Assembly (NCBI GenBank): GCA_018873245.2
Contig: JAEMBT020000001.1
Coordinates: forward strand, 9,272,220-9,336,219
Direction: 5' to 3'
Origin: Archegozetes longisetosus
Lineage: Eukaryota > Arthropoda > Arachnida > Sarcoptiformes > Trhypochthoniidae
DNA: 64,000 bases
In this document: positions 33,270 through 47,800 of the stretch, in pieces
Layout of the letters: the number at the start of each line of letters is the position of its first letter
How positions within the stretch are numbered: the first letter of the stretch is position 1
The notes under the pieces: model-generated
Seen by the model: the letters and a program-made list of their open reading frames with translations, nothing else
Databases searched by the model: none
What the model was told of the DNA's origin: nothing
Position numbers and translations under genes: made by a program

Positions 33270-34217
33270 CAAATGAAGTTGTTGCAGATTCAACCGTTGG
33301 ACTGGAACCATCAGTTGCAGGAGCACTTTCGGACTTTAATTTATTAGAAAGAGCTATCCAGCGAAAACGGTAAATTCTCAATCAAGCACCCGCAAATCCT
33401 CACCGTATACAAGAGCTTGTTATCCCTGAACAGTATCGCAAAACTCTGACTAATTAAGTGTTCTTTAGTTTGATAGTCATGAAAACAACAATGCGATAGT
33501 AAATCACAATGGAAAATCTGAAGAGTGAAGAACAAGGAATTTATTTTATTTTTGCTACGCAATCTTCAACGTTTGAGTCAAAGTCAACACTGGTTTACAG
33601 ATGGAACTTTTAAATCATGTCCTAAACTTTACGATCAATTTTACACTACACATTCTGTTCAATACCAAGCAGTTTTGCCTTGCGTTTTTATTATGATGAC
33701 AAATAGAAGAGAAGCAACTTATCGGCGTGTTTTGAAACTCTGAAAGATTTTCAACAAAATCTGAATGCTGTTTCAATTTTGACTGACTTTGAAAGAGCAC
33801 AAATTAATGCATTTCAAGCATCATTTCTTAATCTTGTTTATCGTAGTCGTTTCTTCCATCCAACTCGAAGTACTTGGCGAAGAGCACAAGAAAATAAAAA
33901 AATACAACTCCGTTATATTAATGAGCATGAATTTACATCAAATATTAAAAAGTTGGCGTGTCTTACTTTTATTCCAATTTTTAATGCTACAACCGCTTAC
34001 GATACACTTATGACTTCCGAATTTTTCCACAAAAATGAAGTTCTCCGCTCCCTTCTCGATTATTTCGAAGATAATGTTGGTCTTCTTCCGAGAACTTTAA
34101 TCTATCAAAATAGGCTTCAACTTTCATATGTAATTCAATTATGGAACCATTATGACTCAGTTCTACAAAATGTTCCAAAAACTAACAAAGCTGAGCTGCC
34201 AGCTCAGTTCAATGAAT
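33270..34217 (+). pseudogene. MULE transposase domain relic
   Basis: Plus-strand fragments in successive frames: LLERAIQRKR, APANPHRIQELVIPEQYRKT, then QHWFTDGTFKSCPKLYDQFY and TTHSVQYQAVLPCVFIMMTN, then NAVSILTDFERAQINAFQA, and a C-terminal part with YINEHEF, LACLTFIPIF and VIQLWNHYD. The order WFTDGTFK, LPCVF, TDFERAxINA and ending WN is that of the MULE transposase domain found in arthropod and other animal Mutator-like elements. Asp of DGTFK and of TDFE are likely catalytic positions. Stops and frame changes make it inactive; the element's own ends were not found. Confidence 0.8.
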
Positions 34218-34618
34218 AATATAGTAAGGAGCATAAAAATCTGCCGCATTCTTTGATTTACATTGTTTCTACTGTGTTTAATAAACTTTTCACTTAATCC
34301 TAATTCTTATGTATTATTCGAAAACTTGCTGAATATTCTTCAAAATCAATCGAGAACATTAAGTGGATTGATACAAGAAATTCAAAAAATATGGGATGGA
34401 CCTGAACCAGACTTCTTCAAGTTGTATTTTGACTGTCTTCTGCGCCTTGTAGAAATGTGAATTATGGCCAATGGTCATAAAATAAAGTGATCAGTTTTGT
34501 CGTTCACTAATCTACGATATTTACCACTTATAAAATAATAAAAATAGTCTATGAATCTCTACCGTTGTCTGGTAAATAATTAAGAACGTGAGGCAGATTT
34601 TTTGCTCCTTACTATATT
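34218..34618. mobile_element. Putative 400-bp MITE at the end of the MULE relic
   Basis: AATATAGTAAGGAGCA at 34218-34233, followed by AAAATCTGCCGC, is the inverse of 34585-34618 (GGCAGATTTTTTGCTCCTTA then CTATATT). The arms are about 30-34 bp. No clear target duplication. The interior has no recognised coding sequence. It could be a small insertion or the tail of another element. Confidence 0.5.
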
Positions 34619-35830
34619 TTATGGAATTTATTAGAGTTTACTATTTCTTAAACAATTTATCCAAATAGAAATTTAATGCTTTCAATGAAATACCTATAAA
34701 TGATATGCAGTATAGTATAATGAGATTTATTTTGAATTAAACATTTTGCAATAATAGCTCAATACATAAAACAAATTTCAAACGTTTTAACTTTAAGATA
34801 AAATTGAATATTCAATAATTTATTTCAAAAGTTTAGTGTTTTAATTTAACGTTTAAGTACTTTCATTCGGAATAAACATTAATTTAATGATTTAATATTT
34901 GAATTACCTATAATTTTAAACAACAAAATATTGAAATCTACACTGCTTAAAATCCTTAAACTAAAATTTCTTACTTTGTAACTATTTTTCGGTATTTCTA
35001 ATAAATATTAAAATTTTTTGCAAAGATTTAAATTTATCAGATCAGATCATATCAGTCCAGTTCACAGCTCAAGCTCAGTATAAATGAACTGATTTCTATC
35101 ACTACTTCCACGTATAAAGTCTATAATTCGACAGCAGAGCAAGTTAAAAATTAAGTCATTCAATATAACAGTCAGAATGTTTGGATTATCTTAATCACTA
35201 TCTAACAATATAAAATTAAATGTTTGAGTTTTTGTTTACTTATTATCTTTTGTAATAGGATTTTTTATATTATAAAATGATTGAGAGCTGAAAGTCACGT
35301 GACTGTTGTTTTCTATAGAAAGGCATATTTACGACATTTGAGGTTGCCTTCAGCCACTTGACTTTCACCTCTCAATCGTTTTATAATATTCATTTCACAT
35401 TCACTTTGTTATAATATAATTTATATTTCTTATACGTTACAAATATGATATTTATAGAAGAGACAAAAATATTTTGCAATGCACTAAATGATGGGGTATT
35501 TGTGACATTGATGGAAATATTTGAAAATGCACTCTCAATCCGTTGTTGAATACTGTCAATACTGTGAACCTATTATCGACATTCGCTATTTTTATATTCG
35601 TTATTAATGTTTTGCTGTAATTTTTTAGCTATTAATTTTTCACTATTCTGACCTTCGCTATTTTGACATGAAATCATTAAAGTAATATATTTCGGCTATC
35701 AAATTCGGTTATGAAGAAATCTTAATATGAAAATGTACGAAACAAAAAATTTTTGTTAATTAAACTTAGTCTGCAACCGAAATAATTCAGTACTAATCAT
35801 ACAGTATTAATTTTAAGTAATATGTATGAA
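34619..35830. other. Spacer with a small foldback element
   Basis: AT-rich and without genes, except for the hairpin element at 35267-35390. Confidence 0.4.
35267..35390. mobile_element. 124-bp foldback MITE
   Basis: ATATTATAAAATGATTGAGAG at the left is the inverse, with one mismatch, of CTCTCAATCGTTTTATAATAT at the right; GTGAAAGTCAAG-like sequence extends the stem inward to about 35 bp on each side. The flanks are AT-rich, so no duplication can be fixed. Confidence 0.65.
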
Positions 35831-36204
35831 TCCAAATTTAATAGCCCTTCATATTCGAAACTTTTGTGCTACTGCTTTGAATGCGCACAATTCACTTTCG
35901 CAATTGTCAAAACAAGTGTTTCAAATGACATTCACAATCTATTTATGGACAAAATAGAATATTACTAACTAGTTTCAGGTTGAATTTCATAAATGATTGC
36001 TACCTATTTGAAAATTAAAAGCATTAAACAAAAATTCACTTACCTTTTCATTAATAACACAAAAACCGAAACAATACTTCCAATCAAAACTTGAGTCAAA
36101 TTTTCTATTTACTAATTTCTAAATATATATATATAACGAATTAATTAATTTCATTATTTAATGAAAGAGACAATGAAATTACTAATTTTTCTAATTTACT
36201 CAAT

Positions 36205-37458
36205 GAATTATCAAATGAGGATTTTGCATTTGTATTAATTGAACATTATTTCTATTCATTTTAACACTTATTTGTGTTTAATATATATAATTATTCACAT
36301 TTCTCACAATTAATAGACAGACATCAGTTAACATTATTAATGAGAAACCAAACCATAGATTTATAATACTTGCGATATAGCATAAGAATTCTTCAGAATG
36401 AATTTTAATCTTTTGTGTGATTATTGTATTCAGTAAAGTAGGAAAATCAACTATTAATTTTAAGATGCTGTTATTTTGGTTCTTTTTACTGAGTTTCATC
36501 TCTTCTAAATGGAAATACTCTTTGAAACAGTCTTTCTTATGTGTACAAAATTTATCGCATATTTTGGATAAATTTTTGAGTGAATTCATATCCATAGGAT
36601 AATCGATGTGTTAATTACTTTCCAAATAATATGTCAGATAGTTTCCCGGATGATTTTTATACTCATTTTTGTAATTACGTATTTTACATTCAGAAATACA
36701 ATCACTTCTGGATTGATAGCCCAGACCATGATAATGATAATGAAGACATGATGTCTTAGATGATCCAGACATTCGTTTCAATATTGTTTTACTGTATTCG
36801 ATTAAGCTCGATTCTTGATCTTCAATTAAGATATGCTTTCGTCCATTTTCTCCTGGGTTTTTAATAGACTCAGACCTCTCGTGTAAGTGACATAAAATAA
36901 ATTGATTAAGGAAAGGAATTTTCAAAACTATCAATGATTTCCTTTCGTTCATCAAAGTTATATCATAATCAATGAGATAACGATTATCTGATTCTCCATT
37001 TAGTTGTGAAAATAATGTGAAACAAAACATTGAATAACTCAATGAATATCTATAATTTAATATGACTTTACAGTTGATTTCATCATCAGATTCATTATTT
37101 ATTAATGGTTTCATAACTTTACAATTTTCATGATTCCATATTTCTTGTGGTGAACGCAGAGCTTTGAACTGATCTTTTATTGTCATATTATTGAGAAAGT
37201 TAAGTAATATTTGAGTCTTCATAGAATCGTTTAATTTTGTGTACCATCAGTGAAAATACGTGATAAGTGATGATCTCTTACTAACTTGGTTTTTTCGAAG
37301 CAAACAGTAACGGCAGGCAATGAAATGATCACTTCGTTTTCATACCTGACATCAGTTGTTGTTTCGTATGAAAAATAAACAAGACTTATTTGACTGATGT
37401 GTAAAATACACTCAATCAAACAAAGTATAAAGAAAATCAAACGAATTTGTTTATTCAT
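36205..37458 (-). pseudogene. DEG/ENaC-type sodium channel, copy C (broken)
   Basis: Colinear with copies A and B from MNKQIRLIFF to the C-terminal tail. Three lesions are visible: a 1-base deletion near 37228 (in the codons for LNDSMK), a stop replacing Leu before HIDYPMDMN near 36611, and a stop replacing Lys after NNYIY near 36277. The rest is well conserved, including LPAVTVC, the cysteine-rich region and the second membrane segment NLWFGFSLIMLTDVCLLI, so inactivation is recent relative to the duplication. It is the closest relative of copy B at both ends of the coding region. Confidence 0.85.
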
Positions 37459-38080
37459 TTTGATAGTACTAACTGTATGACACATTTTTGATTTTTTTTT
37501 ATGTGACTGACGCTTTACTCTTAGTAGATACAAGTTTAACTTTCTTTTGATCATCGGTACTTCTATTGATTTTTTGTTTTTCGGATTTTCACTTCATTTT
37601 TTATCTGTTATAGACAGATCAACAATTATTCATTTTTTAGCTGTTTAATTGAATATATGTTTTGATCTCCATAACAACTCTGTTTTGGAGAATTTTTTAC
37701 TTTTTCAACCATAATTGAATTCCTATAATTACTTTTGATTATGCTTTTGAAAATTGAAGTCAAACTTTTCTGATAAACATTATTGACTTAAATATGGAAA
37801 TATTGAGTTAATATTCAATTTTCTATTCATATATTTTTGCTACCTTTTCAAATTTGATTAGAAATGAAGCAGAGCTGTCGGACCATTGCAAAAATTAGCG
37901 ACCTATCGGAAGTCTGCAGCATTGTTTCCGCACTGCCTGAACATTTGATTGCAAACACTTTCGATTGTAAATAAATTGCTTAAATATTTCGAGCTTTGAA
38001 AATTTTTGATTTTCATGTAAAAACGGTACACTTTAGGAAAGAAATCATTTAGTTTTCTTACTTTGTTGACTGTTAGTTCA
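37459..38080 (-). other. Upstream region of ENaC copy C
   Basis: Related to the upstream regions of units A and B, more diverged, up to TTTAGGAAAGAAATCATTTAG near 38030-38050. This shows that the duplicated unit includes about 0.6-1 kb of 5' DNA in every copy. Confidence 0.5.
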
Positions 38081-39943
38081 ATTTATGATTTAAATTTTGA
38101 AGTTAGTAATTTGAAAGTAGTTAACTATCACAAATTTGATTGGATTTTAGGGAGAAAACAACTTGTTATAATTAGAGAAGATTTCGAAAATTACTTATTG
38201 AATATATTTGCTATTAATTTATGCTCACATGATTTGAGTCTTTCTCAAAATCACCGGGCCATTACTTTAAAGCTTTAAACTTATATTATAACGTGATTTC
38301 TTTTTTGTGATCTCAGTTTGTAAGTGGTCTGGAGTATACCTCAGGACTTAGAAACCTAAAAAAGATCTTTTTAATAACTTTTTTATTTTTTATGATAATC
38401 GTATAAATTTTAATCCCTAAATAACTATGTGTAAATCAATAATATATAAGCTTTGCCAAATCCTACCGGTTTCTTTAATCCAGAGTTCCATTTTCACTGC
38501 CCTTCAACGCCTTTACTTGAATTTATCCTATTCTTGATGGTTTAAATTATTGAAAGAGGCATTTTTGTCATCTCATGGAGTTTTACAGTGTCTTTTATCC
38601 CGGATATCATCAAATCGATCATGTTCCATTCTCCAAATTTGGCTAAATTTTGGATTATAAATTCGCACGTGTTTATACTTGTTTTGATTTAAAGACCGAT
38701 TAATTATCTTTAAATCAATATATGACATGATAGAATTATCCATATATAATGTGATTGAAAAAATCATTTTCATTTGAATAAACTTTTCTAGATTTCTAAA
38801 TCCTGACATGTACTTTCAAGGTTTGCAATACAATAGTTATTGCAAATAGTTTTTGAATACTCAATGAAATAGCTATTGATGGTTTAAAATCTACTTATGT
38901 TTTGCAGCAATATAACTTTAAGTGATTCATTTAAATTTGAGTTCAAATTTGGTTAAAGATTCAAATTAATACCAAGATATTAATAATAAACCAAAGCAAA
39001 CATTTTGCGCTTAACCCATGATCTTTAATCTATTCATTAGTTTCGTTATTTGACTTCATTGAAACAGATTTTCTAAATTAGAAGAAATTAATTTAAGTTA
39101 ATACTACTATTCACTTATAGATACCACAAACAACTATGAACTTATTAACAATAAATGAAATATAATAGGATTTTGATGAACTACTTGAAGGATTTTCACG
39201 ACATGAGAATTTGAAAGAATTGAATTGAATTCTTATTCTATAGTCAATGGATAGAAGACCATAAAATTGTATTTATTACAAATACTTGTTAATTATTAAT
39301 GTATTAATCCATTTATGGTTGTAAAATAGGGTGTAAAAGCTTAACTTGTTGATGGATTTCACGTTTAGAAAAAACTAATCATCATTGCGAAACGGTTTGA
39401 AAATTAAAATATATCGCAAATTTTAAGTCTTTAGAGAGTTTCGTCAATTTAATCACTTTAAATTAGGAATTATTAGTTCAAATGGTAAACACTTTAATTT
39501 CACCCACTCATATTTCGTTAGTTTGAAATATTTTTCTTTCGTTTGTGAATGGAATGAAGTGACAGATAAAACTTTACAAGTTTGGTTCAAATGCAAAACT
39601 TAGTAAAAGTCATCTTAACTTCAATCGTATTAAATGATCCTATGGTTGAGGGCTTAATCAGAAATAATCTTAATATTAGATGACTTGAAAGAAACAAATA
39701 TAAATGACACTAATATTAAATTATTCATTGAAAGAGAACTTGAAAGACCAAAATTAGAGTTGAGTTTGTAAATCCTAATTATAGAGAATCTAATTAAGAA
39801 ATTATTCAAAATCACTTAATCCCTTCTGACTCTCAGTTTAATGGTTTCAATACATGTTAAAGTTTATACTGAAGTTTTACTCCTCAGTACTCAAAATGTT
39901 TTGAAACACTTTTCTATTGATTTACTCTTTTTCTCCATTTGTA
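38081..39943. other. AT-rich gene-free stretch
   Basis: Open frames of 71-78 codons (38063-38278 plus, 38573-38809 minus) are present but show no recognised domain. The second, ending NPKFSQIWRMEHDRFDDIRD, is the more protein-like and could be an exon fragment; no splice context supports it. Confidence 0.3.
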
Positions 39944-40465
39944 CAGTAAGTTTGGTATTAGTATGCAACTCGATTCAATAGTAATACTGATAATACTTAT
40001 GAATTTTGAAAAACAGAATCAAAATATCAATGAGTTTATTTAACTCATTATTCATCAATAAGTCAAGTAATAAGTCTATGAAACAGTCTTTGTTTTTGCA
40101 GTTTTCAAAGCAATTAAAGCATGTCCTCAATATACAGGTCAAATTAATCAAACAAATAACTTAAGCGATATTCTCGATACCTTTTATGAAATTAATTTTT
40201 AAGCAATTGAATTGATGTTTTAACAATTATTGAAATGTCAATTAAGCTATTTGATTAATACTACTGACATTTTGAAGATATGTTTTAATTACAAAACACA
40301 TTACAAAAAACAAAGACTGCTTTATGGACTCATTAATTTGACTTATTCATGAATAACGAGTTTATTTTGATTGATATTTTGATTCTGTTTATTCTCGAAA
40401 TTGATAAGTCTTATTAGTATTACTACTGTATTGAGGTGAATTACATACTAATATGAAACTTACTG
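39944..40465. mobile_element. 522-bp MITE, TA duplication, about 170-bp inverted repeats
   Basis: The ends read CAGTAAGTTTNNTATTAGTATG inward from both sides and are flanked by TA (39942-39943 and 40466-40467). The arms align for about 170 bp with shared phrases CAGAATCAAAATATCAAT and GCAGTCTTTGTTTTTT-like. No coding region. It belongs with Tc1/mariner/pogo-type MITEs. Confidence 0.8.
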
Positions 40466-43400
40466 TACTACTATTCACTACTATTCAGTTGAAAAATATC
40501 AATTTTCTTCTAAATTATTTTCTTACAAAATAAATATGTTTCTAATAATTGCTTCACAAACATAAATATTCTTTCTATAAATTGAAATTTCATTATCTAT
40601 AAGAATATTGTAATCTTCAGTTTGATTAATAAAAGTTTTTTGAATGATTTTTGTTTTACTATAACTTAATGATTGTTGACTGTAAGTTTCGATTTTGAAG
40701 TTTTGCTCTTTTCATAAGTATAATAAATCATTATTTAATAATAGTCTAAGCTTTTTTTAAATATTAAGTATTAGTTTAAATAACAGATAAATAATCGATT
40801 GGTCTCACTTCATGAAAAAAAGTGACCAAATATAGAAATAATTAGTAAAAGTTGGGTAAATGGATTGCGCACGAAAAACTGTTAGCAGTTGGACATAGAT
40901 TTTATAATCTTAATAGATAGAGATCAATAAACTATTTATTACCCGAAAACAATGCAATTTTGCCACAAATAACTGAGAGTGTCTAAATACTAATTTTTTT
41001 GAATAAATAAACTATAAATTTCACAACCTATTATTATCAAGTGTTATGTTTTTAATCTATTCCTTCATAAGTTAATATGTTCAAAGTACTAATCTTTTAA
41101 ATTTTAAACAAAAAACAAGTCAAAGATCATAAGCACTTTGAAACAAAACAATTTATCTTAAAGCTTCTAAAACTTAGTTGCGTAGACTATGAGTTGTTTT
41201 GAATAACACCTTAAAAATGACATAAGAGGATAATTTGGTACCTATTTCAAAGATAATGATTAGGTCAACTGAATTGTTAGACTAAAAAAAGAAAGATCTT
41301 TTATATCTCCACAAATCCGACAATCAAATTAAAGCTAAGCCACTGTATTCCCAACTATAATACCACTGCATGCGGTCCACAAAGTTTTATTAACAGGTTT
41401 TAACTCAACAAAAAACATGTTGAAACAATGACTTTCTAGATAGTAATTCTTTTAAACATATAACCAATTGATTTATCCCTTATAAGTCCTAAAAATTTGA
41501 AGCAAAAACATTTTTCTTTATACTGTAATTCATTTATTCAAATGTAGTCATATTATGACTATAATATTAATAATAGTAATAACTGTAAAGTTCAAAAAGT
41601 TCTCATAAGAGCAGAACTAGAAAAAATCAATGAAAGAGCAACACGTTTCAAGTTTATTATTGTTATTACCATTATTACTCAGATAAAAAGTTTTAACGAT
41701 TTCTTTTCAATCGAAGACTCGCTCAACATGAAGTCGGTGTTGAAGTAAAGTCAATAGATGAACAAAATGTATCGAAAACTACTTTCAAAGCTATTATTCG
41801 AAGTATAAGAAATCTATTCAATGTAAGGAAGTCATCACTGATTTTGTATTAAGTTTGTAATTCAAAAGCGAAATGTTATAGAATGAAAAAATGAGCAAAA
41901 AGAAAAATTGACTTTCATGAAAACAGAAATTATTTCACGAGATCATTATTTAAAGTGTGGAGACTATTATTATTCAATAAATGAGATTTCCTATTGATAT
42001 GACCGATAAATATATATTAGTACTTGAAAAACAAACAAATTTTATTCGTTTTATATTTTTTTGTTGAGCCCTAAATTACTAATAGCTTTTTGATATATAA
42101 AATTTTTAATTTCATATTTGTTTGAGCAGTTGGCTCAAAATTACTTGTCCTTAAAATACACCGTGCACTCGTCAAGCAAACTCTGTAAAAGTTATTAAAG
42201 TTTAGAAAACAACCTATAATTAGTCTCGCTCAGTGTTTTCAAACGAATTAAGTCGATATAAATTTTTATTGTGTTTATAATTATCATGTAAAAGAAACAT
42301 ATTATTAATTCATATTCTCAATAATAATTAGTTTAACGACTAGTTGAATTATTTTCTAAAGAAGTGGTATGTTTGAATGCTACACAACCAGTCACTTATG
42401 CCTTTCTTCTGACAGAAAGCTTAACTTTAAGCATTTCAATAGCTTTGCTATAAATAAAATTTCAAGCATTTCATTATAACTAAGCTTTTTATCTGCAAGT
42501 TTAAAGTGATTCAAAAATTGTTTATAAACAAGATGTTTAAAAGTTGGTATTAAATTCAATTATAGAAAAGTGAATGGGCTTTAAGTCGCGATAAAATTCA
42601 CGTTTAATTAGAGCTCATTCGAATGATAGAGATCGAGGCCAATATGTGAAAAAACTCTTTAGAACCAAGTTTAAAGAGATTTGAAGAACTGATGCAACTT
42701 TAACATAAAAAACTTCCTTTTTTGCTTGTGATATCTAATTAAAATTGGATGAAAGCAATTCTCGTATTCATAAAGTTCAAGTTAAATAGTTGTTGTACTA
42801 TTATAAATACTTGTCCTCAGAACACATAATGAATCTTAAAATAAGTTTCAAAACTTATAGCAATTAAAAATCTATTAAACTGAAAGTATTTCTTATACAA
42901 TGACATCAAAATTAGTGACATTAGAGCTTGAATCAAGTTTTAACTGAAATTAAATTCACTATAAGTAGTTAGTAGTAATTAAAAGATTTGTTGCTTTAAT
43001 TTGATATCTATTTAAACATTTTAGATGTACTTAAATTATTACTTCAAAGATCCCAAAAACATATTAAACATTAATCTTGAAAGTCGTTAGACATTAAGGT
43101 CAGAGATGTTTAAACTAGTACTGCATCTGCTTTTCAACTCTAAAAAAAGTCTTTTCTTATCATATCTAAAAGTTATGTCGTATCGCGTCTAATAAAAGGT
43201 GAATTGGTTTTCAATTTTATTAGACTTATAATAATAATTGTTAATTGGTTTTCAATAAAAAAACATTTCGATTAGCTTTCAGTATCTTAAATACTTAAGA
43301 GTAATGTATTTTAGATAAGATTCCGTTTAGATTTTCAATATTCCAACTCTAAAAATAGTTAAATTGAAATCTAGATACGAGTAACAAATTTAGATTGAAT

Positions 43401-44762
43401 TATTTGCCTAGTTTTCAATCAGTAAGAGATCTAATGAGTTAATTTCAAATTTATATCCTGCTGGCTCTACAAAATAATATTAAGTAAATATCTAGTAATT
43501 ATCCAAAATTTTTCAGAACTGTTTTTCAGATTTTTATGCGTTAAAAGAAGTTTTATCTTTCAATTCTTCGCATATTAACTTTTTATCAACAGTTCGTTTG
43601 CCTTTAAAGTGGCCTTTCTCGACAAATTTCATAATCAAGTTGAACAAACATTTTTCATTAGCTTTTCAATGGATACTTCAAATCTCTTAAGTAGACTAAA
43701 AGCGAGACAACAAATTAGTTCTCCATTCAGTCGATTATCTCTTTAAGAAATATAAGTCAAAAGAAAAGAAAGCGTTTTGTCTGAACTTCGAGAACAAGAA
43801 GTTGACCGCAAAATATTTGATTAATCGATAAAATATAAGCATAAAAAATGCGTTTGAACTAAAAATCTGATTGTTATTTACAATAGGAGTGATCAGATTA
43901 GTATAGATTTAGCAAAAAGCCATAGAAAGTAAAGAGTTTTTAAGTTTAATGTTGAAAGTTTTGGGTTAAGAACAATGTCTAATTAATAATTCTTATAAGT
44001 TGAACTTAAGTTCAGTGCGATATTAGTCTAAAGTCGTGAAACAAAAGTCAAAATTGTTACGAAAGTTAGACTTATCTCGAATTTTTTTCAAGAATCCATT
44101 AGTTTGTTTTATTTTTCAGTTTTAGGTAATCCTAGATCTAGAAAATCTCAATTAATTTGGTCAAACATCAATTTTGGAGTATTGTTTTGAACAATTTAAT
44201 GAAAACAAAATAATTTTGTTTTTCAATTATTTTGTTTTTAAATTATTTTGTTTTTGTTCTAGTTTAGGATAAAAAGAAAACAAAATTTTAGACACAATGT
44301 GCAACAAATAATACGTCATTCAATATTATGGGTAAATAGAAAAAACAGGAAATTCAATATAACTATTATCGTAATAAAAGAAAAGCTAAAAAATCAAATT
44401 ACGAAACCATTTCTCTTATATTTGCTATTATTCAAAACGAGACAAATTTGCATCAATTGAGAAGTCATAAAAATAGTTGAATATTGAACAACTGATAACT
44501 TCCTAAATGCTAAGTGACCCCATATTACCTACAATAGTCAAAAATGACGTACAATAGTCAAAACAATAATTGAGAATAATAGGAGAGAAGGCAAAAACTA
44601 GATTTTACTTTTCAACAAGCAATACAAGCAATACAAGCAATACAAGCGTGAGTAATGCTTGTCTCAAGTGGACAAAAAACTAATTTATGTTCAAAGGTGT
44701 TAAGTGTCGGCTTTGTTCGAATAGCAGATAAATTCTTCTCTCAAACGTCTATTCATTAAACA

Positions 44763-44812
<50 letters not shown>

Positions 44813-47800
44813 AAAAATTGATGCCTAATGTTATTAAGTTAGTAGTAAGTGTAACTAGGGCTCTAATAATCGTCTCCTGTAATAGTTGTCCGTCATGTTC
44901 AGCACTTTTAAGTGCTTTGAAATACAAAGTTAAATAGTTTGTATAAAATAGTTATGCACTTATGGCCTTATATTCTTCAAGATAGCCTTTCGTGTTTGTA
45001 ACAAAATTGTGCAGCAAAAACAATTGTAAATTAAAATTTTTAATAATATAATTGAACACAATCTGTTATAATAACATTTAAACAGCATATGCACTCAAAT
45101 TTCAGTCGAAAAGAGTGTGAGAACTATTGTTTTAACTCGGAGCTTGTTCTTTCACTTTGGAGGTCTTTTGAGAGTTGAAAGCCTAAAAAACCTAAATAAA
45201 GCGTCAGTTGGACTAATGAATTATTTTGGGATTTAACCATTAAAAACACTAGACTTTAGTTTCCTTTCTTAAATGAGATTTCATTAAAAGTTTTTAAATG
45301 CTTGCGGTGCAGGAGTGAAACGAAACAATTTATACTTTTAAATAGAGAAAAGTTATGCTATTTATGAAAGCGTTAAAAATTAAATCATTATCAAATAAAT
45401 TACTGTTAGAGTGTCTGAAAATTTTTCATTAGTATATACTTTTGTTGCATTTTAATTATATTTAAAAGGAATCGATTTTGTATAAAATTATCGAGCTTCA
45501 AATAAATACCTAAATTTATTTAATTAATGGCTTTTAAAAACAGTTCAAAAACAGTTCAATACTCTCTCATCAAAATTGCATAGAGTTTTATTTTTTGTCT
45601 GAATTGCAAATTAAATAACAATAATGGGCACATCCATTAAAAAGGAATTTAGAATATCTTCTGTTTAAAAAGCTCGTAACAATTAAGTCTCAAGTGTTAC
45701 AAGACACTTATGAAACTAATGAGAAGTGTAAATATTAAACAAATTATCTCATAATTTTCAAATGAATAGAAATTTCTGACCTATCCTTTGATGACATTTA
45801 ATTTTCTATTGCCTGAAAATTATTTCATATCTTCTCAGAAGTCTAGCTGAAAATATTTGGCAATTAAAGACTTGGCCGGAATAACAGGTTAAAGCAAATG
45901 CTGAAATACCTTTCGCTTATCCCGTTGTTCCTGCATGAATTGAATTTTTCTCTATTGAAAAACCCTTTTCTTCGCTCTATCCTAAATCCAAATTCCTGAG
46001 AAGTTATCACAAAAAATCAATCAAATTAGGGCCTGTCCTTCCGGAAAGAGGACACACTTCATCATTACTAATAAAACTTGAAGCTATAAATAACTTCTAA
46101 TCTTAAACATAAATCATTTGAAAATCTAAGATATCTTAATGTGTCAAATGTTAAGTCAATTGTGACATAATTTTGGCTGAACATGTTAGAAATGTAAAAT
46201 ATGTTTTTCAACTCTTCTAGTCTTAGATTACAAATTTGACTGACCTTAGCTTAACCATAATTGAAATCTTTTCTTAGAATGAGTAATTCGCGATTGCACA
46301 TAACTGTCGACAGATCTATGTTAGAGAAATGGTTTAATTGCTTTGATTAGGCGAATAATCAATGAGAAAAGTTGTTAAGACAAGTTACAAATCCTTTAAA
46401 GCGGCATAAATTTAATGCAAAATCACGTAATTCTTAGAATATAAAACTTACAATTTATTAGCCTTGACTTTGAAATTAATCCAACATTAGATAAAAATTA
46501 AATAGGCTTCAGAGTAATTAAAGATTTACAGTCCTTTAAACTTTCCTGTAATAAGGCAATTAATATGATAGAAGATTTGCTTTGCACAATTTTATATTCT
46601 GTCCCTTTTCATACTCCTATCAAACCATTTATTCAACTAGGAATCCAATTAAAAATAATTAATTCTTTGGTCTTCAAGCTTTGCTCTTGATCGAAGAGTT
46701 CCTACTACTTTTGATTTGAGCTCAGGAAAGGTCAGATTGGTTTTGACTCTAAGATTAATGCAATTAGTTACACGATTTTGCTATAAGATAGCTCAATTAA
46801 AGTTTGATATTTTTTGTTCTTAACATATATTATCCAAAAATATGAGCCAATTATCCGTGGAGTCCTTGAACGCCTTCAATCTTATGTTTATTTAACAAAA
46901 ATGGATTCGACTAGTTTTTCATAATGTCTGGGAATTAATGATAGCTTTTGCTTTTGATAACTTTAGATTTAAATAGTTTCCAAAAATGATAGTTGTGTTA
47001 CACACCCTTCAAAAAGTTTAAGAATGTTTTTCAACCTATTATTACATTTAGCATAGAAATCATGAATACTACGAATAAAAGGATTGTCACGACTTAATAA
47101 TTGTTTGGATCAGATCTGATTGCGATTTTATAGCTGTTGTCGCAACAGCTTTGTAGAAATAACTTTTTATGACATATTTATTTAGAACAAAAACTTATTT
47201 TGATCTCAGAAATATCGGCTTAATTATCAATTAAAAAACTTCGAACTCAAGTTTAAGTAATTCTAGCTCTAAATCCAAGTTTAAATGAAAACAATGAATG
47301 AGTTTACTCATGTCTGGACTATATAAGATTAGATTTTAAAATATAATACTAGCTCAGTATATAATTTATTTTTAACATTAAACCGAGATTCAATTGTGTG
47401 TTAAAAAAGACTATTTAGATAATAGTTACTTTGAGGTGAAACTGAAATTTTGCTTATTTTCTCATTCTTGTCTCTCATCCTGTCTGCGGTAAAACTTTAA
47501 GATCTAGTGAAATTTTATTTAAATTCACATATTATTAACGGAGTGTTACATGTTTGAACATTTTATAACTTCCGTAATTCAATTAAGAAAATATGTTGTC
47601 AGGTTTCACGCAAACTAAGGATCGACTAATCCTAATTCGAAAAAATTATTATGCTAATTTTTTGATAGCGAACGATTATCTCATTGAATAATGAGATTTA
47701 AAAATTACAGTTCTATAAGAAATATAATAAAAATGCGATTCAGATCTTAATAATACTAATAGAAATCTATTGAAATCTTGATAGACTGTTGAGTCCTACG

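Noticed and set aside
44700-44927. 75-codon minus-strand frame with a Ser-Leu repeat
   Set aside because: The repeat is the translation of the (GA)21 microsatellite.
47130-47152. Short palindrome AGCTGTTGTCGCAACAGCT
   Set aside because: Too short and isolated to assign a role.
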